A stretch of DNA of 64,000 bases. It comes from Hyaloraphidium curvatum (Eukaryota; Monoblepharomycota; Hyaloraphidiomycetes; Hyaloraphidiales; Hyaloraphidiaceae). Below the pieces are notes generated by a model, which saw only the letters and a program-made list of their open reading frames with translations, ran no database searches and was not told the DNA's origin. Both the position numbers and the translations under genes were made by a program. Of this stretch, positions 53,001 to 61,919 are shown one piece after another. The stretch lies in NCBI GenBank assembly GCA_025558095.1, contig JAIVFI010000024.1, forward strand, positions 434,001 through 498,000. The letters are read 5' to 3'. Numbering within the stretch: the first letter of the stretch is position 1; every line of letters begins with the position of its first letter.

Positions 53001-53316
53001 CCAAGTCTGTCCGTACGGTGTGCGGTAGCTCCTTTCGCACAAAGACCGTCAACCCTCCTCCACCATGCTCCGAGCAGCTCTTCTCATAAACCTCGAACGT
53101 TTCCAGTACCGCGGCAACCTCTGCGCGGATGTCGGTGTTGCTCATATGCTCCTCCCAAGTCCGCTTCTCGCCTTTGCCCGTCCACCTTGCTTCAGCGAAA
53201 ACGACGATATCGTACTCTACAATGTGTAGCAGCAGCTCACGTATAAAGAGGCTCTTCTCGAGCTTCCGCTCGACGTTTTGGTACAGTATCTTGAGGCATG
53301 TCCGAGTCTCGCTTTC
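50080..53316 (-). CDS. LINE ORF2: APE endonuclease and defective reverse transcriptase
   Basis: The open frame starts directly after the ORF1 stop; its first ATG is at 53145, 57 codons in. Seen: endonuclease start LKILYQNVERKLEK (family Asn) and VVFAEARWTG (family Glu), then GDLNAHVG and TSDHMALSL; a coiled linker; RT motifs YRGISI, FVDFTKAFDTVEH, GVKQGDPLSS; deletion after FILFINDIT; then a long C-terminal domain with HDPEHIGDEQHFLFHC (CCHC-like knuckle) and a charged end. Starting at the first ATG would lose the Asn and Glu of the endonuclease. RT must be inactive without FADD. Confidence 0.85.
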   Translation of the reverse strand, partial: ESETRTCLKILYQNVERKLEKSLFIRELLLHIVEYDIVVFAEARWTGKGEKRTWEEHMSNTDIRAEVAAVLETFEVYEKSCSEHGGGGLTVFVRKELPHTVRTDLDPILDVVQIQVGGVNVLGAYIPPTPTQDIVTQDEMWSRFSGIVAGCDMPIVIGDLNAHVGISEANSDVRGTSFGKRVIRSEQRTDRRGKQLLALCHEEELVILNGRLEPGATTRAGKDGERDSTLDYAIVPQSRYGTVTQLAFVKEGWVVTSDHMALSLTIKANLVRPAAKENKPHCKPVPCDFHFLAIMRNLYDEPWVKEAMQEYEQLQAGSDKCNRLIQIMAAVNKVAKKKYDKVSVHEEADKFLNGFADSAERAEIDRKLSRLLELRSLMEKDEWKKEYQGKTRELEKERKKLEKRMRRVAERENSKLLERLFRREPKGYYQLLGKAHARRKGNPVPFAELVRHMEMVASAEYVTKIEEDPRLTFPPLPKATITPSGDLLRPITLKELERVLKKAPNGKAKDEDGIRLEFVKYGTAVLKQAVVNLLNDVLNGVKMDDWGQTLLVMLHKKGPKNVAGNYRGISIERTLEKVFSLVWNARLAPWAECNKLLEGSQFGFRARRLTLHAVFLAEALFSLAKARKEKLIMVFVDFTKAFDTVEHPRLWQKLEEMGVPKQVVDMFEMAFGRVWGRLRDEDGTKSDFIKFLTGVKQGDPLSSLFFILFINDITELKRVDSFKLLGYQLTSTGRSKDHVHGREAKMNAAYGLWLRDFREQPGMSPDLQLKLYNTKVKAVGQYGNPFIVEMPKEEYLAGESTRDKVTCMALRAVTHLPKSTSLACLYAITGQYPLAVHDHESALKFLMCIKTADPALYLLYKELKIEALKGSWNWAAFLRELLVYYGGGDGKEMWEKDTVSWPKETVENLVKGKFREINAQRLKDNDKLHFWRMCDMTFGHIGPSLIRVEKHRRDVQKLLCSTHDLEVETGRHQGLEVQQRTCKHDPEHIGDEQHFLFHCSANAERRQKLQTRLEALGREWNMETWLWALSIKEFEPTIKARRQKEKALNSIASFISKSMKDRKTGKMKKTHDNDELCN

Positions 53317-54681
53317 CTAGCCGCGCGCAAGACGCTCTCCAGCGTTCGCGCGTGCAGTCTGGCGCGTCTCCCAAAGCTCGCGCGACTTTGCTTCAATCTT
53401 TTCCATGGTGAGCGTCGTTTCCAGGCCTGTTTCCGGCGGCATGTAGATGATCTTCGGGCCGTCGCGGCGGAAGGGAATCCCATCCTTCTCCATCTGCTGG
53501 ACCAGGTGGTACTGCGCAGTAGACCGGTTCTTCTGCATCCACGTCTTCTCGCGGCTCGCGTACGCAGCCAGGTGCTTCAGGGCTCCAGCCTCGTTGAGCC
53601 GAATGAGCGTCTCGCGGTCCTCCTCGGTCGAGAACGTGAGCTGGAGGTCAAAGGTGCGATTTCCCGTGAGGTACCACTTGTCCACCACGATCTCCTTGAG
53701 CGCATCGGTCCGCTGAACGAGCGCCTCACGGTCCTTGTGGTCGTGCGGCAGGTCGAGGGCGCAGCGCTTGAGGAGGTCACGGGCGCCTTCTCCGGTCTTC
53801 GCACTTTCGGGCGCCCGGCGGATCCTCCCTTTGCACGCGAGCGTCTCCTTTATGGCACGCTCTTGATCGCGCTCTTCGGGCGTTTGTGGTCCGACGGCCC
53901 AAGGGTCCGGCTCAGAGATAGGAGCGGCGGTAGTCGGCCTCCGCGGGCCCCTCTTCCGAGTTGTGGTCCACCCCGTTCCCGCGGGCGCTTCTTCGGCGAG
54001 CAGAAGCGCTTCCTCGATCTTTTTCGTCTCGATCGCGGCCCACTGCGTGTTATCGGCGTGAACCTTGGCCATGTCGGCGAGTGCCTTCATCGCGTCCAGC
54101 TTGCGGTTGAGGCGGACCTCCGACTCGCGGTTGGCCTTCTCCAGCTCGCTTATCCGCGCTTCTTGCGCGCGAATCGTCGCCATCGCGTCTAGAAGCTGCG
54201 CGCTCTGGGCTCCAATGAGCGCTTCCTGAGCGTCCAGGCGAGACCGCATGTCGCGCATCCCGTCCGCGAGCTTCGCGATTTGATCCGCTCCTCCATTCTC
54301 GACGGGAGTGACGCTCAGCCTTTGAACATAAGTGCGGACGGTCGGCCGCCGAGCGGAGCCGGGTAGTTGAGGGGAGATTCGGGGCGGTTGGTTGTTTGGC
54401 CCCGCAACCGCCGTCGTGTTGTCGACCCGAATCTCGGCACAACCGGCGGGCGTTGGCCCCGCTGTTGCCCGCGGTGGTCCGCCGATACGTTTGGTGGGTG
54501 GTATAGGGGGTTGCGAGGGTTCCCGGGGGGGCGGTGTGTCTGGCGCTGGGGTCTTCGCGCCAGACTCGCTCGCGGGGTCGCGCTGAGAAGCACGAGACCT
54601 CGCAGCGCCCAGAGGTTGCTCCAAGACTCTCAAGCGGCCCAATGAGCCGCTTTGGAGGTTCTGGAGCTCCCTCAGAGCCAT
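53317..54681 (-). CDS. LINE ORF1 (coiled-coil nucleic-acid-binding type)
   Basis: 454 aa from the Met at 54681; the frame is open to 54822. Seen: a Pro/Ala/Arg-rich N-terminal third, a clear heptad coiled coil (RLDAQEALIGAQSAQLLDAM, ISELEKANRESEVRLNRK), then a globular C-terminal region (about 300-440) with FDLQLTFSTEEDRETLIRLN and an ending in helices rich in Arg/Glu. This layout resembles L1-type ORF1p: disordered part, coiled-coil trimerisation, RNA-binding domain. Ends LARG and TAG, in the same frame as ORF2. Confidence 0.75.
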   Translation of the reverse strand: MALRELQNLQSGSLGRLRVLEQPLGAARSRASQRDPASESGAKTPAPDTPPPREPSQPPIPPTKRIGGPPRATAGPTPAGCAEIRVDNTTAVAGPNNQPPRISPQLPGSARRPTVRTYVQRLSVTPVENGGADQIAKLADGMRDMRSRLDAQEALIGAQSAQLLDAMATIRAQEARISELEKANRESEVRLNRKLDAMKALADMAKVHADNTQWAAIETKKIEEALLLAEEAPAGTGWTTTRKRGPRRPTTAAPISEPDPWAVGPQTPEERDQERAIKETLACKGRIRRAPESAKTGEGARDLLKRCALDLPHDHKDREALVQRTDALKEIVVDKWYLTGNRTFDLQLTFSTEEDRETLIRLNEAGALKHLAAYASREKTWMQKNRSTAQYHLVQQMEKDGIPFRRDGPKIIYMPPETGLETTLTMEKIEAKSRELWETRQTARANAGERLARG

Positions 54682-54887
54682 GATCTTCGGGGTGGATGTG
54701 TTTGGAGCCAAGTGAGCTTCCAGAGTAGGCATACAAGCAATTGCTACAGCAAAAATCTGGTGGTGTAACATGTTGGAATACACTAGACCACTGGGCCAAA
54801 GAGTAGCGCACATCAGTGGCATCCAGTAGCCTAGGCATCTAAGGCGTGCATATTGTTACACATACTTCCCAACTAACACACAGCAGC

Positions 54888-54935
54888 CAAGCCAGGGCAG
54901 GTCTGGGTCACCAATACCTTGCTATTCCAGTAAAC
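54888..54935 (+). repeat. Inverted LINE tail fragment
   Basis: GGGTCACCAATAC and the neighbouring CCAAGCCAGGGCAGGT match the LINE 3' tail in plus orientation, opposite to the other copies. Diverged and short. Confidence 0.55.
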
Positions 54936-54988
54936 AGGTCACACAAAATGGCAAAAGGCACTGTGCAGCAAGAAGCTGGAGCTTCACA

Positions 54989-55185
54989 CGGTGGGGCATC
55001 CTCCTGGCCATCCACTCTGTTTTGCTGACGTTGATCTCCAGCCCATTGGCACTGGCATATGCAGACAAAAGATCCAGCTGCATCTTGGCATCCTTCACCG
55101 TCTTCGAGATCAAAGTGGTGTCGTCTGCAAAGAACAAAGCCAGCAAGCTGACCATCCTCTCCTGATCCTGTTGAGATCCTCCTCC
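54989..55185 (-). repeat. LINE fragment carrying the RT active-site block
   Basis: About 197 bp nearly identical to 40362-40545 of copy A: minus-strand reading gives SLLALFFADDTTLISKTV and GLEINVSKTEWMARRMP. This is the region deleted from copy B, present here as a separate scrap 1.8 kb beyond the start of its ORF2. Confidence 0.88.
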
Positions 55186-55624
55186 TCCTCAACATCGATC
55201 AGGCCCTAGTTGTGTCAGGACCCCAAGGGTCTTCGATCAGGCCCCACACAGTATACGGATGTTGTCACATACAGTGAGTTGGTATGTGCACATGGACTTT
55301 GAGCAAGTGTAGGTCAGGTAGGACTCATCCCAGGCTGCACCGGATCTCTGCCTGCCTGAGCCCAAGTCAGCCAAGCTCGTGTGTCCCAAGGGCTGGCAGC
55401 CCACTCACTTGCTTGAAGCTTGCTGGACCACTTCATCTCTGGCCCAAGTGAATCGCAACACATGCTTTTGCACTAGCCTTCCGTATTGCTGATGCTAATC
55501 ATTTGGCCGTTTATATATCAAGCATCTAGCTGGACAGAGATAGAGTCAAGGGTGGCGATAGGGGCACTCGCGATCGCGAGACGCGACACTCTGTGGAGCG
55601 CGTCCTCCGCGCGTCTGTTCGGCC
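55186..55624. promoter_or_regulatory. Right border of the TE island and SAC3 upstream region
   Basis: Left part is repeat-like with GATCAGGCCC motifs repeated at 55197 and 55230. From about 55490 the sequence becomes host-like; ATTTGGCCGTTTATATATCAAG near 55500-55520 contains a TATATA element about 110 bp before the SAC3 start. Confidence 0.45.
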
Positions 55625-58600
55625 ATGGGGCCGCCTCAACGCGGCACCCGGACGCCCCGAGGCGCGGCGGCCCGTCTGTCGAATGCTCCGGGGGGCATGG
55701 TCCCCAGCGCGTTCGCCAGCGGCGGGGCCCGGGCGGTGGGGACGCCGGGTTCGCCGTCCGCCGGACGCGCGCCTCGCGGCGTGCGCATTTCCCGGCTTGC
55801 GAGCGGAGACCAGCTGGACAACGATGTTGTCCGCCATTTGCTTGAACCCAGCGTCCCTCTTTCTCCGGTCGCCCTGGCTACTTCGCGGTCCAACCCCGCC
55901 GCCGCCGCTCCCCAGGTCGCCGGAGCGGGCTTCGGGACGGGTGCCGCCGCTGCTTCGGGTTCCCAGCCTGCACAGGCGTCACAGGCGTCTGGCATCTCGA
56001 GCTTCATGCGCGCCGAGGCCGAAAAGGGGAGGGCGGACCGCTTCGCGAGCGACATCCAGCTCCTGTACAACAAGCTCAAGGCGGAAAGGGAGAGGAAGAG
56101 GGCAGAGTACATCCGACAGGGCAAGATTGCCGATCCGGAGGCGAAGCAACAACTGCAGGACGCCATTGATCTCGTGGGGGAGTGCCCGGACATGTGCCCG
56201 GAGTTTGAACGCGTCGACCGCGAAATGAGCGGTACGGTGGACCCTTTGGAAAAGGCAAGCTGCGGTGCACGGCTCGCTTCTCCCGGCGTGACGCCTCGCA
56301 CGCGCCGTAGGACGAGTTTGGCAACATTTCCGCTCAAAAGGCCGTGAAGAGGTTCAAGCGGTCCTCGGCGGGCGATGGACAGCCGCTCCCCTGCGACGTG
56401 CGCCCGCCGCCCGTTCTACTTCTGACCATCGACTACCTGATCCGGGAGGTCATGGGGAATCACCCTCTGGAGACGTGCCATCGATTCGTCGGGGATCGGC
56501 TGCGTGCTGTTGCAAACGACTTTATCGTGCAGAACTACCGCGGCAGGGAAGCCATACGGTGCACAGAGGTCATATCTCGGTACTACATAGTGGCTCTGCA
56601 CGCGCTGGGCGAGATGACGGAGGATCAAGGGGTCAGCCACAAGCAGGACTTGAAAATGCTGATGGACAGTGAGGCGACGGTGATGTGCCGCAGGACCGAC
56701 TCCGACCAGTAACCCCTTGTCGTCAGATCTGAAAACCCTGACGGAAATGTACCAAGACTTCCATGCCATGGAACCCGGCGAGGTGCTCGACAACGAGGCG
56801 GAATTCTACGGCTACTTTCTCCTCGCGCACCCGACCTCGCACTCCGATGTCGGCTTCTTGGAACGTACAGTCAGCCGTCGGATTCTTGTGTCTCCGGAAG
56901 TTCGTCTGGCCATCGAGCTCAGGGAGCTCATGCAGCGATCGCAGCGAGCCGCCGTGAGGGGATATCGGTCGGAAGGGAGCCACAGGTCCATGGCGACGTT
57001 CTTCAGGCGCTTGCGGGAAGACCCAAGGTCGACAGCGCTGGTGGCCATGGTCGCCGAACTGCAGTTTGGAGACGTCCGCCGCGACGGGCTCCAGGCGATG
57101 GATCGGGCATACAAGCCCTCGTACCATTTCCCCCTGCAGACACTGGCTGATTGGATGGGGCTCGACTCTGTCGAACAGGCCTTTGCGTGGGTCGAAGAGT
57201 GTGGCCTCGAGGTTTCGTCGGCCGCCGGATCGCCAGGAGGGTCGGCTTTGGCGCACGTTCAGTTCGGGGCCAAAGGACCCGAGGGAAAGAGCTCGTTCGT
57301 CTTCCCCGACGACGCGACCGTACGAAGGCTCAGCCGAGCTTCAAAGCGCATCATAGCATCCAAGGTCGCAAGGACCAGTTTGCCCGCGTTGGTGCTCGGC
57401 GAAGGCGTGGTTGCGACCTCGCCACCGCGCTTCACCACGGCAACGCCACCTTCGCTTCGGGCTCAGTCCCTGTCATTTACGCTTAAGGGCCCCCCTGCAA
57501 ATATCCTGCCCGCTGTCGAAGCGCCTCGCGTCGCTCAAGAGCCTGCAGTAGCGCCGTCGACCGTCCCAAAGCCGCTGGACGTTATGTTCCGCCAGCCACT
57601 GCGCCAGCCACAGAAAGTGTCGGCCGCCACGACATCCTTCGGCGAACGACCACCTTTGGTTGCGCCTCCCACCGTTGCCCCTCCGCCGGACTTGTTTGCT
57701 CCGCAGAGGCCAGCGTCGCCGCCGAACACGTTTGGCTTCGCGGTCGCATCAGCGACCACCCAATCAGGCCCGGCTCCGGTTGCGAAGCCGCATCCACCAG
57801 CACCGATTTTGGCTATCAAGGAAACTGTGGCGATCAGCCCTTCTCGCCCGGCGGAAGCGTGGCCCGCTGCGCGGGTCGATGCCGGGCCCGAGGAACTTGC
57901 GGCAAGAGCCAATCTCGTAGCCAGGGTGTCTGCGTCCATATTCGCGGAGACTTTGGTCCATGAAACGGTCTCCATCTGCAATGCTGTGGTCGCGGAAGCG
58001 TCAGCGGTGTGGACGAGCCTCCGCACGGTGTCGCTGGCCAATTTCCTCGCCGACAAAATGCTGGTTGTTGTGACAAAGGACCTCGCATCGCGCGTGCGCG
58101 CGTCGTCTTTGCGTGCCAGGCGCCTGCAAAGATGGGCGTTCCATCGTTGGAAGAGCCTCAACCGAGAGCGGCGCGCCGATCGCGCTCGCGAAAGGAACGC
58201 GGAAGAGGCTGCGGCTATGGAGCGGACGAAACTTCTGTCCGCCCTTGGATCCTTGACCCTCATGACGGCCGAAAACGTCAAGCTTAACTCGTCGTTGGAC
58301 GTGCGTCCCAGAACTCGGTTCGGGGAGCTGGATGGGACCGCGACCGCGCAGCAGGAAGCCGTACAGGGCCATTTTGTCGATGATTTGGCCGTCTCGATCT
58401 ACGCCGACTACAGGCACAGTCCCGTACATGCTCGAGGGGACGACGTTTTGCGGAAGTTGGTGGTTTCCACTCCGTCGACTCTCGCCCCAGAGTCCCAGGA
58501 GGAATGGGCCTTCACTCGCCAGCTTCTAGAGCTCTTCCGGCCCACGGACACGGGATTGCTGTCTGCACTTTCCGATGATGGCAAAACCGTGGTCGAGGAT

Positions 58601-59953
58601 TTGGTCAGGATAAGCTTTCGCGAGCCTGACTCGTTTACGCTCCACCTGCTGATCCAGCGTGTGGACTTTCTTCCCTCCGTTGCAACGAGCGAGCCTTTCT
58701 CTCAACATGGATTGATCACAGGACCGTCCGGGGCCCTCTTTATGCTCCCTCCCTCGATCGGCAGAGGCGGATCATGGCTTTCCGCTCGGCAGCGGCTGAG
58801 GCGTTTTCTTTCTTCGCTCCCACTGCGCGCATCGATCCCGCTCTTCGTTGCCGGGATCGATAAACGCGCTTGGGAGGACGGCTTCCGCAGCGAGCTCGTG
58901 CCTCTTATTGCCAGCGAGTTTGCATCCGTTGTCGGCGACGTCGCCATTCTTGGCTTGGACAGCAGTCCCGCACATGATGGAGAAGGGTTGGCAAGCACCA
59001 TCCGCGCCCTAGCGTCGGCCGCCAAACCCCAGCCGGCTCTGAAGTGCGTGTCCTTTCTCGACCTTTGGGAGGAAGCTATTAGGGACGTTTTCGACGCGGC
59101 ACTGCTCAGGATGTGTTGTGCCCTGCCGGGTGGTGGCAGGCGGTTGCTGGACGCTTTCGCGACGCTTCTCCGCTCCACTTTGGTGATCGTTGCGGATCTG
59201 ATTGGCGGAGAAAGGATTCGCGATGTATCTTTCCCTGCTGCCGAGTTTGTGGCGGACGACATGGCTGGCATTCCTCCAATGGGATGGAACGCGTCGGGTC
59301 GTTTGGATAGCATGTTGCAAGTACTGGAGGAGTTCGGGACGTCATTTCCCTCGACCGTCGAGCGACCAGGTGCCGCGGAGGCCGACGGCGGCGGGTCGTC
59401 TCTCTTGGACTTTGCGCGCGAAATGGGTTCGTTGATTGCGCACCACTTGGGCAACGATGGTTATCGCCTCTTTCTCGCCGAAGTCGCGACCTACCTGGGA
59501 CCCTTCGCAGGGCAGGACATGGAAAGTGCTGCAGTGGCTTCCATGGCGAAGTACGCGTGCCTTTCGCTGGATGCGGCCCTTCGGGCAGCTAGCGGGGCAG
59601 TACCACCTTGCATAGTCTTGAAGGACGACTTGGCAGCCGCCCGCGAGCAATTGCGCAGCCGGGCGGGTGCGATCGTTGCCGAGCTCCAGGACGCGTCTTC
59701 AGAGGTGCGACCTGCGGGGAAGGACCAGCGGACGGAAGCGCGTGTCGTAGGACTCAAACGAGGAGGCACGGCGGAGCTTTCTAGCGACAGCCCGAGCAAG
59801 CGGGCTCGCACGGCGGACTCTTCGGACAAGGGCGCGCTTTCGGCACTGCTCGCACGGCTCGCCGATGCGTCCAGCAACGTAGGAACACGGCTCTCATTGG
59901 GGAGTGACAAGGCCTCACCGGGAATACTTCCGAGACGCGGCGAGGCGCAGTGA
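55625..59953 (+). CDS. SAC3: SAC3/GANP mRNA-export scaffold (TREX-2)
   Basis: Three exons (55625-56254, 56311-56668, 56727-59953) encode 1,404 aa. Sac3 scaffolds TREX-2 at the nuclear pore. Seen: a disordered Ala/Gly/Pro start; VGECPDMCPEFERVDRE (about 185), the hallmark opening of the SAC3/GANP domain; QPLPCDVRPPPVLLLTIDYL, FIVQNYRGREAIRC, LTEMYQDF and NEAEFYGYFLL; the domain ends near residue 510. A low-complexity stretch with FGERPP and NTFGFAV (about 620-700) follows, then a helical region (LQRWAFHRWKSLNRERRADRARERN) and a large C-terminal domain. The first intron has a GC donor (AAG/GCAAGC). Convergent with PA2G4, 25 bp between stops. Confidence 0.94.
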
Positions 59954-59978
59954 GGGGTTGAACGGTGTATGGTAATCA

Positions 59979-61841
59979 CTACACACCGTCCTCGACCGCA
60001 CCATCGGCAGGCGGCGCAGATTTCGCCTTCCCCTTCGTGTCCTTGCTGCTGCCCCCGGGCACAGCGCTGATCAAGACGACCTGCCCGTTCGACACCGTCT
60101 TGATCGGCGTACGCAAAATCGCTCCCATGTCGCGATCGTTCAGGATCGAAAACTCGGAGTGGACGTACGGCAGGGGCGGGCACGATGTGATCCTCAGGGG
60201 CATGGTGCTGTTCGGCGGCACCAGAACGGTGCACTTGAACTGAGCCACGTAAGCCGCGCTTTGGTCAAAGTAGACCGGATAAGGCTCGAGAAGATTGTGC
60301 TGCACGCACTCCAGAATGCCCAGCCTCCCGCGTTTGTCCTCCAAAGCCCTGCGAACGGATGTCAGCGCTGATGTCGCGCGCTTCCGCAGCCCGTGCACAC
60401 CGTATGGAAAAGGGGAAAACAGAAAACCGCTTGCTGATCTCGTTGTAGACCGTGCGGCTGACCTTGAGCTTCAGGTTGAAGGTCTTGTTCACGTTGCGCT
60501 GGTAGACCGTGGGCTTCACTTCGGCCTTCTCCTTCACTTTGCCGTCCCCAGAGCTCATCAGCACGTTCACAGTCCAGACCTGGCCGGCTTCAAAGACGTG
60601 GTCCTCGTCCTTCGCCCGGGTTTGAGTGGCTGCCGCAGGCTTCTGCTCCGCGGTGGCCCCGGTGGCCAAAGGCGCATTGGAGCCTCCTTGCCCTCCCTGC
60701 CCGCCTGGAGCTCCGTTTCCCGTCGCCTTGACCACCTGCTGCGCGGCATTTGCCGGTGGCACCGTCCCGTTGGTCCCTGCCACCGGCGTCGGTGCCCGAC
60801 TCGGCGATCCGGGTGTCCCCGCCGCGGCCCCCGTCCTCTTCCTCGTCTCCCGGACCTCGAGCACGTTCCTCCTCGCCTGCGCGATGGCCTTGTGCCCCGG
60901 TTCGATCGTGGTATGGCATTTGAAGGCTTGTGCGACCTTGCTCAACGCTGTCGTCACCTCGGAAACCTGCAGCAAGAATGAGCGACGGCGGGCCGGGCAG
61001 GCCTGCTGCCGTGGCAGACCTTGTTCCCCGCTTTGAGTATCCGCAACGCCACTTCAAGCCCAAAGTACGCCGCACAGACCACGTCCGCCGCCCGCCCGAG
61101 CACCGGTTGGTCCGGCTTGGGGTTGATCACAGTCGTGTGCGCCGCCGCCGCAACGTAGCCATCGATGTGAACAGCCAGTTCACTAGGTGGCGGAACCGGT
61201 TAGGTCCGCGCCTCCCGGGGCCGGCAATCGAAGGAGCTCCCACATCTTGACCAAGTCGCCGTGGTGTAGCACCTGCAGGTCGTCTTCCAGTGCCGAGTAG
61301 TTGGAAAGGCAGTTGTTCACCGCAATGCTTGTCGGCTTTGCGATCCCCTTCTCAACTCCGCTCTTTTTGAAGACTCGCGACGTCTGCGAGTTCCCCACCC
61401 GTCAGCGCAGTCTGGGCGGGCTACACCGTCACGGACCGATTCCAAGATCAGGCCGTCTCCGTAGGCGCACAGCTCGTACACCCTCCTGCCGGGCTGCACA
61501 GCCTCGACAACCCTGCGCATGACCTCGTTTGCGATGTCCGCGGCGGTGCGGTAGCGCACCATCACGTCGGAGTTTGCGAGCTCGGACGCGACCGGCGTCT
61601 GCAGAGGCGCGCTGGTCGGGGAAGGAGACGGGGCCAAGGTCGCCGGCGGTCGAGCCGGGCCAACGGCGGGCGGATATGGCACGCGGAACTCGGGCGTCTC
61701 GGGCCGCGCGTGGGAGTGGTCGCAAGATCCGTCGTGGTCATGATCCTCGTGCTCATCCGCCAGCGTCTCATCGGGCAGGTCATCCGGCGAAAGACCTTCC
61801 TCCGTCAACACGGCCGTCGAAGCGTCGTCAGGATCCGCCAT
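59979..61841 (-). CDS. PA2G4: EBP1/PA2G4, inactive methionine-aminopeptidase-fold protein
   Basis: Five exons (61437-61841, 61244-61383, 61020-61182, 60401-60966, 59979-60348) give 547 aa, against about 390 for animal EBP1. Seen: an added N-terminal region (1-90) with acidic and His-rich DEHEDHDHDGSCDHSH; VRYRTAADIANEVMRRV; the pita-bread fold with GIAKPTSIAVNNCLSNYS, GDLVKIELAVHIDGYVA; then ILECVQHNLLEPYPV and VAQFKCTVLVPPNSTMPLRITS. Metal ligands of true aminopeptidases are largely replaced, as in EBP1. A Gly/Pro/Ala-rich insert of about 75 aa follows the KAIAQARR helix. EBP1 binds the ribosome exit tunnel and acts in growth control. Introns 52-61 nt. Confidence 0.92.
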
Positions 61842-61919
61842 TCGTGTGGAGACAATGAGTTGGTTGTTTGTCGGACTTCCGCCGAAGACAAATCGTCAAA
61901 CTGCTCCGATCTCACACGT

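Larger units (their letters stand above)
50033..54822 (-). mobile_element. APE-type LINE, copy B (two ORFs, RT active site deleted)
   Basis: Minus-strand non-LTR element. From 5' to 3': upstream sequence, ORF1 (54681-53317), one TAG, endonuclease plus reverse-transcriptase ORF2 (53316-50080), then a short 3' UTR ending at the Copia LTR junction. Compared with copy A it has an in-frame deletion of roughly 90 codons at 51173/51174 that removes the catalytic FADD block. The 5' boundary is uncertain. Confidence 0.88.

Noticed and set aside
54690-54712. A 17-bp match between sequence upstream of LINE ORF1 and the Copia LTR
   Set aside because: Too short, and plausible by chance in 64 kb; no extended similarity on either side.
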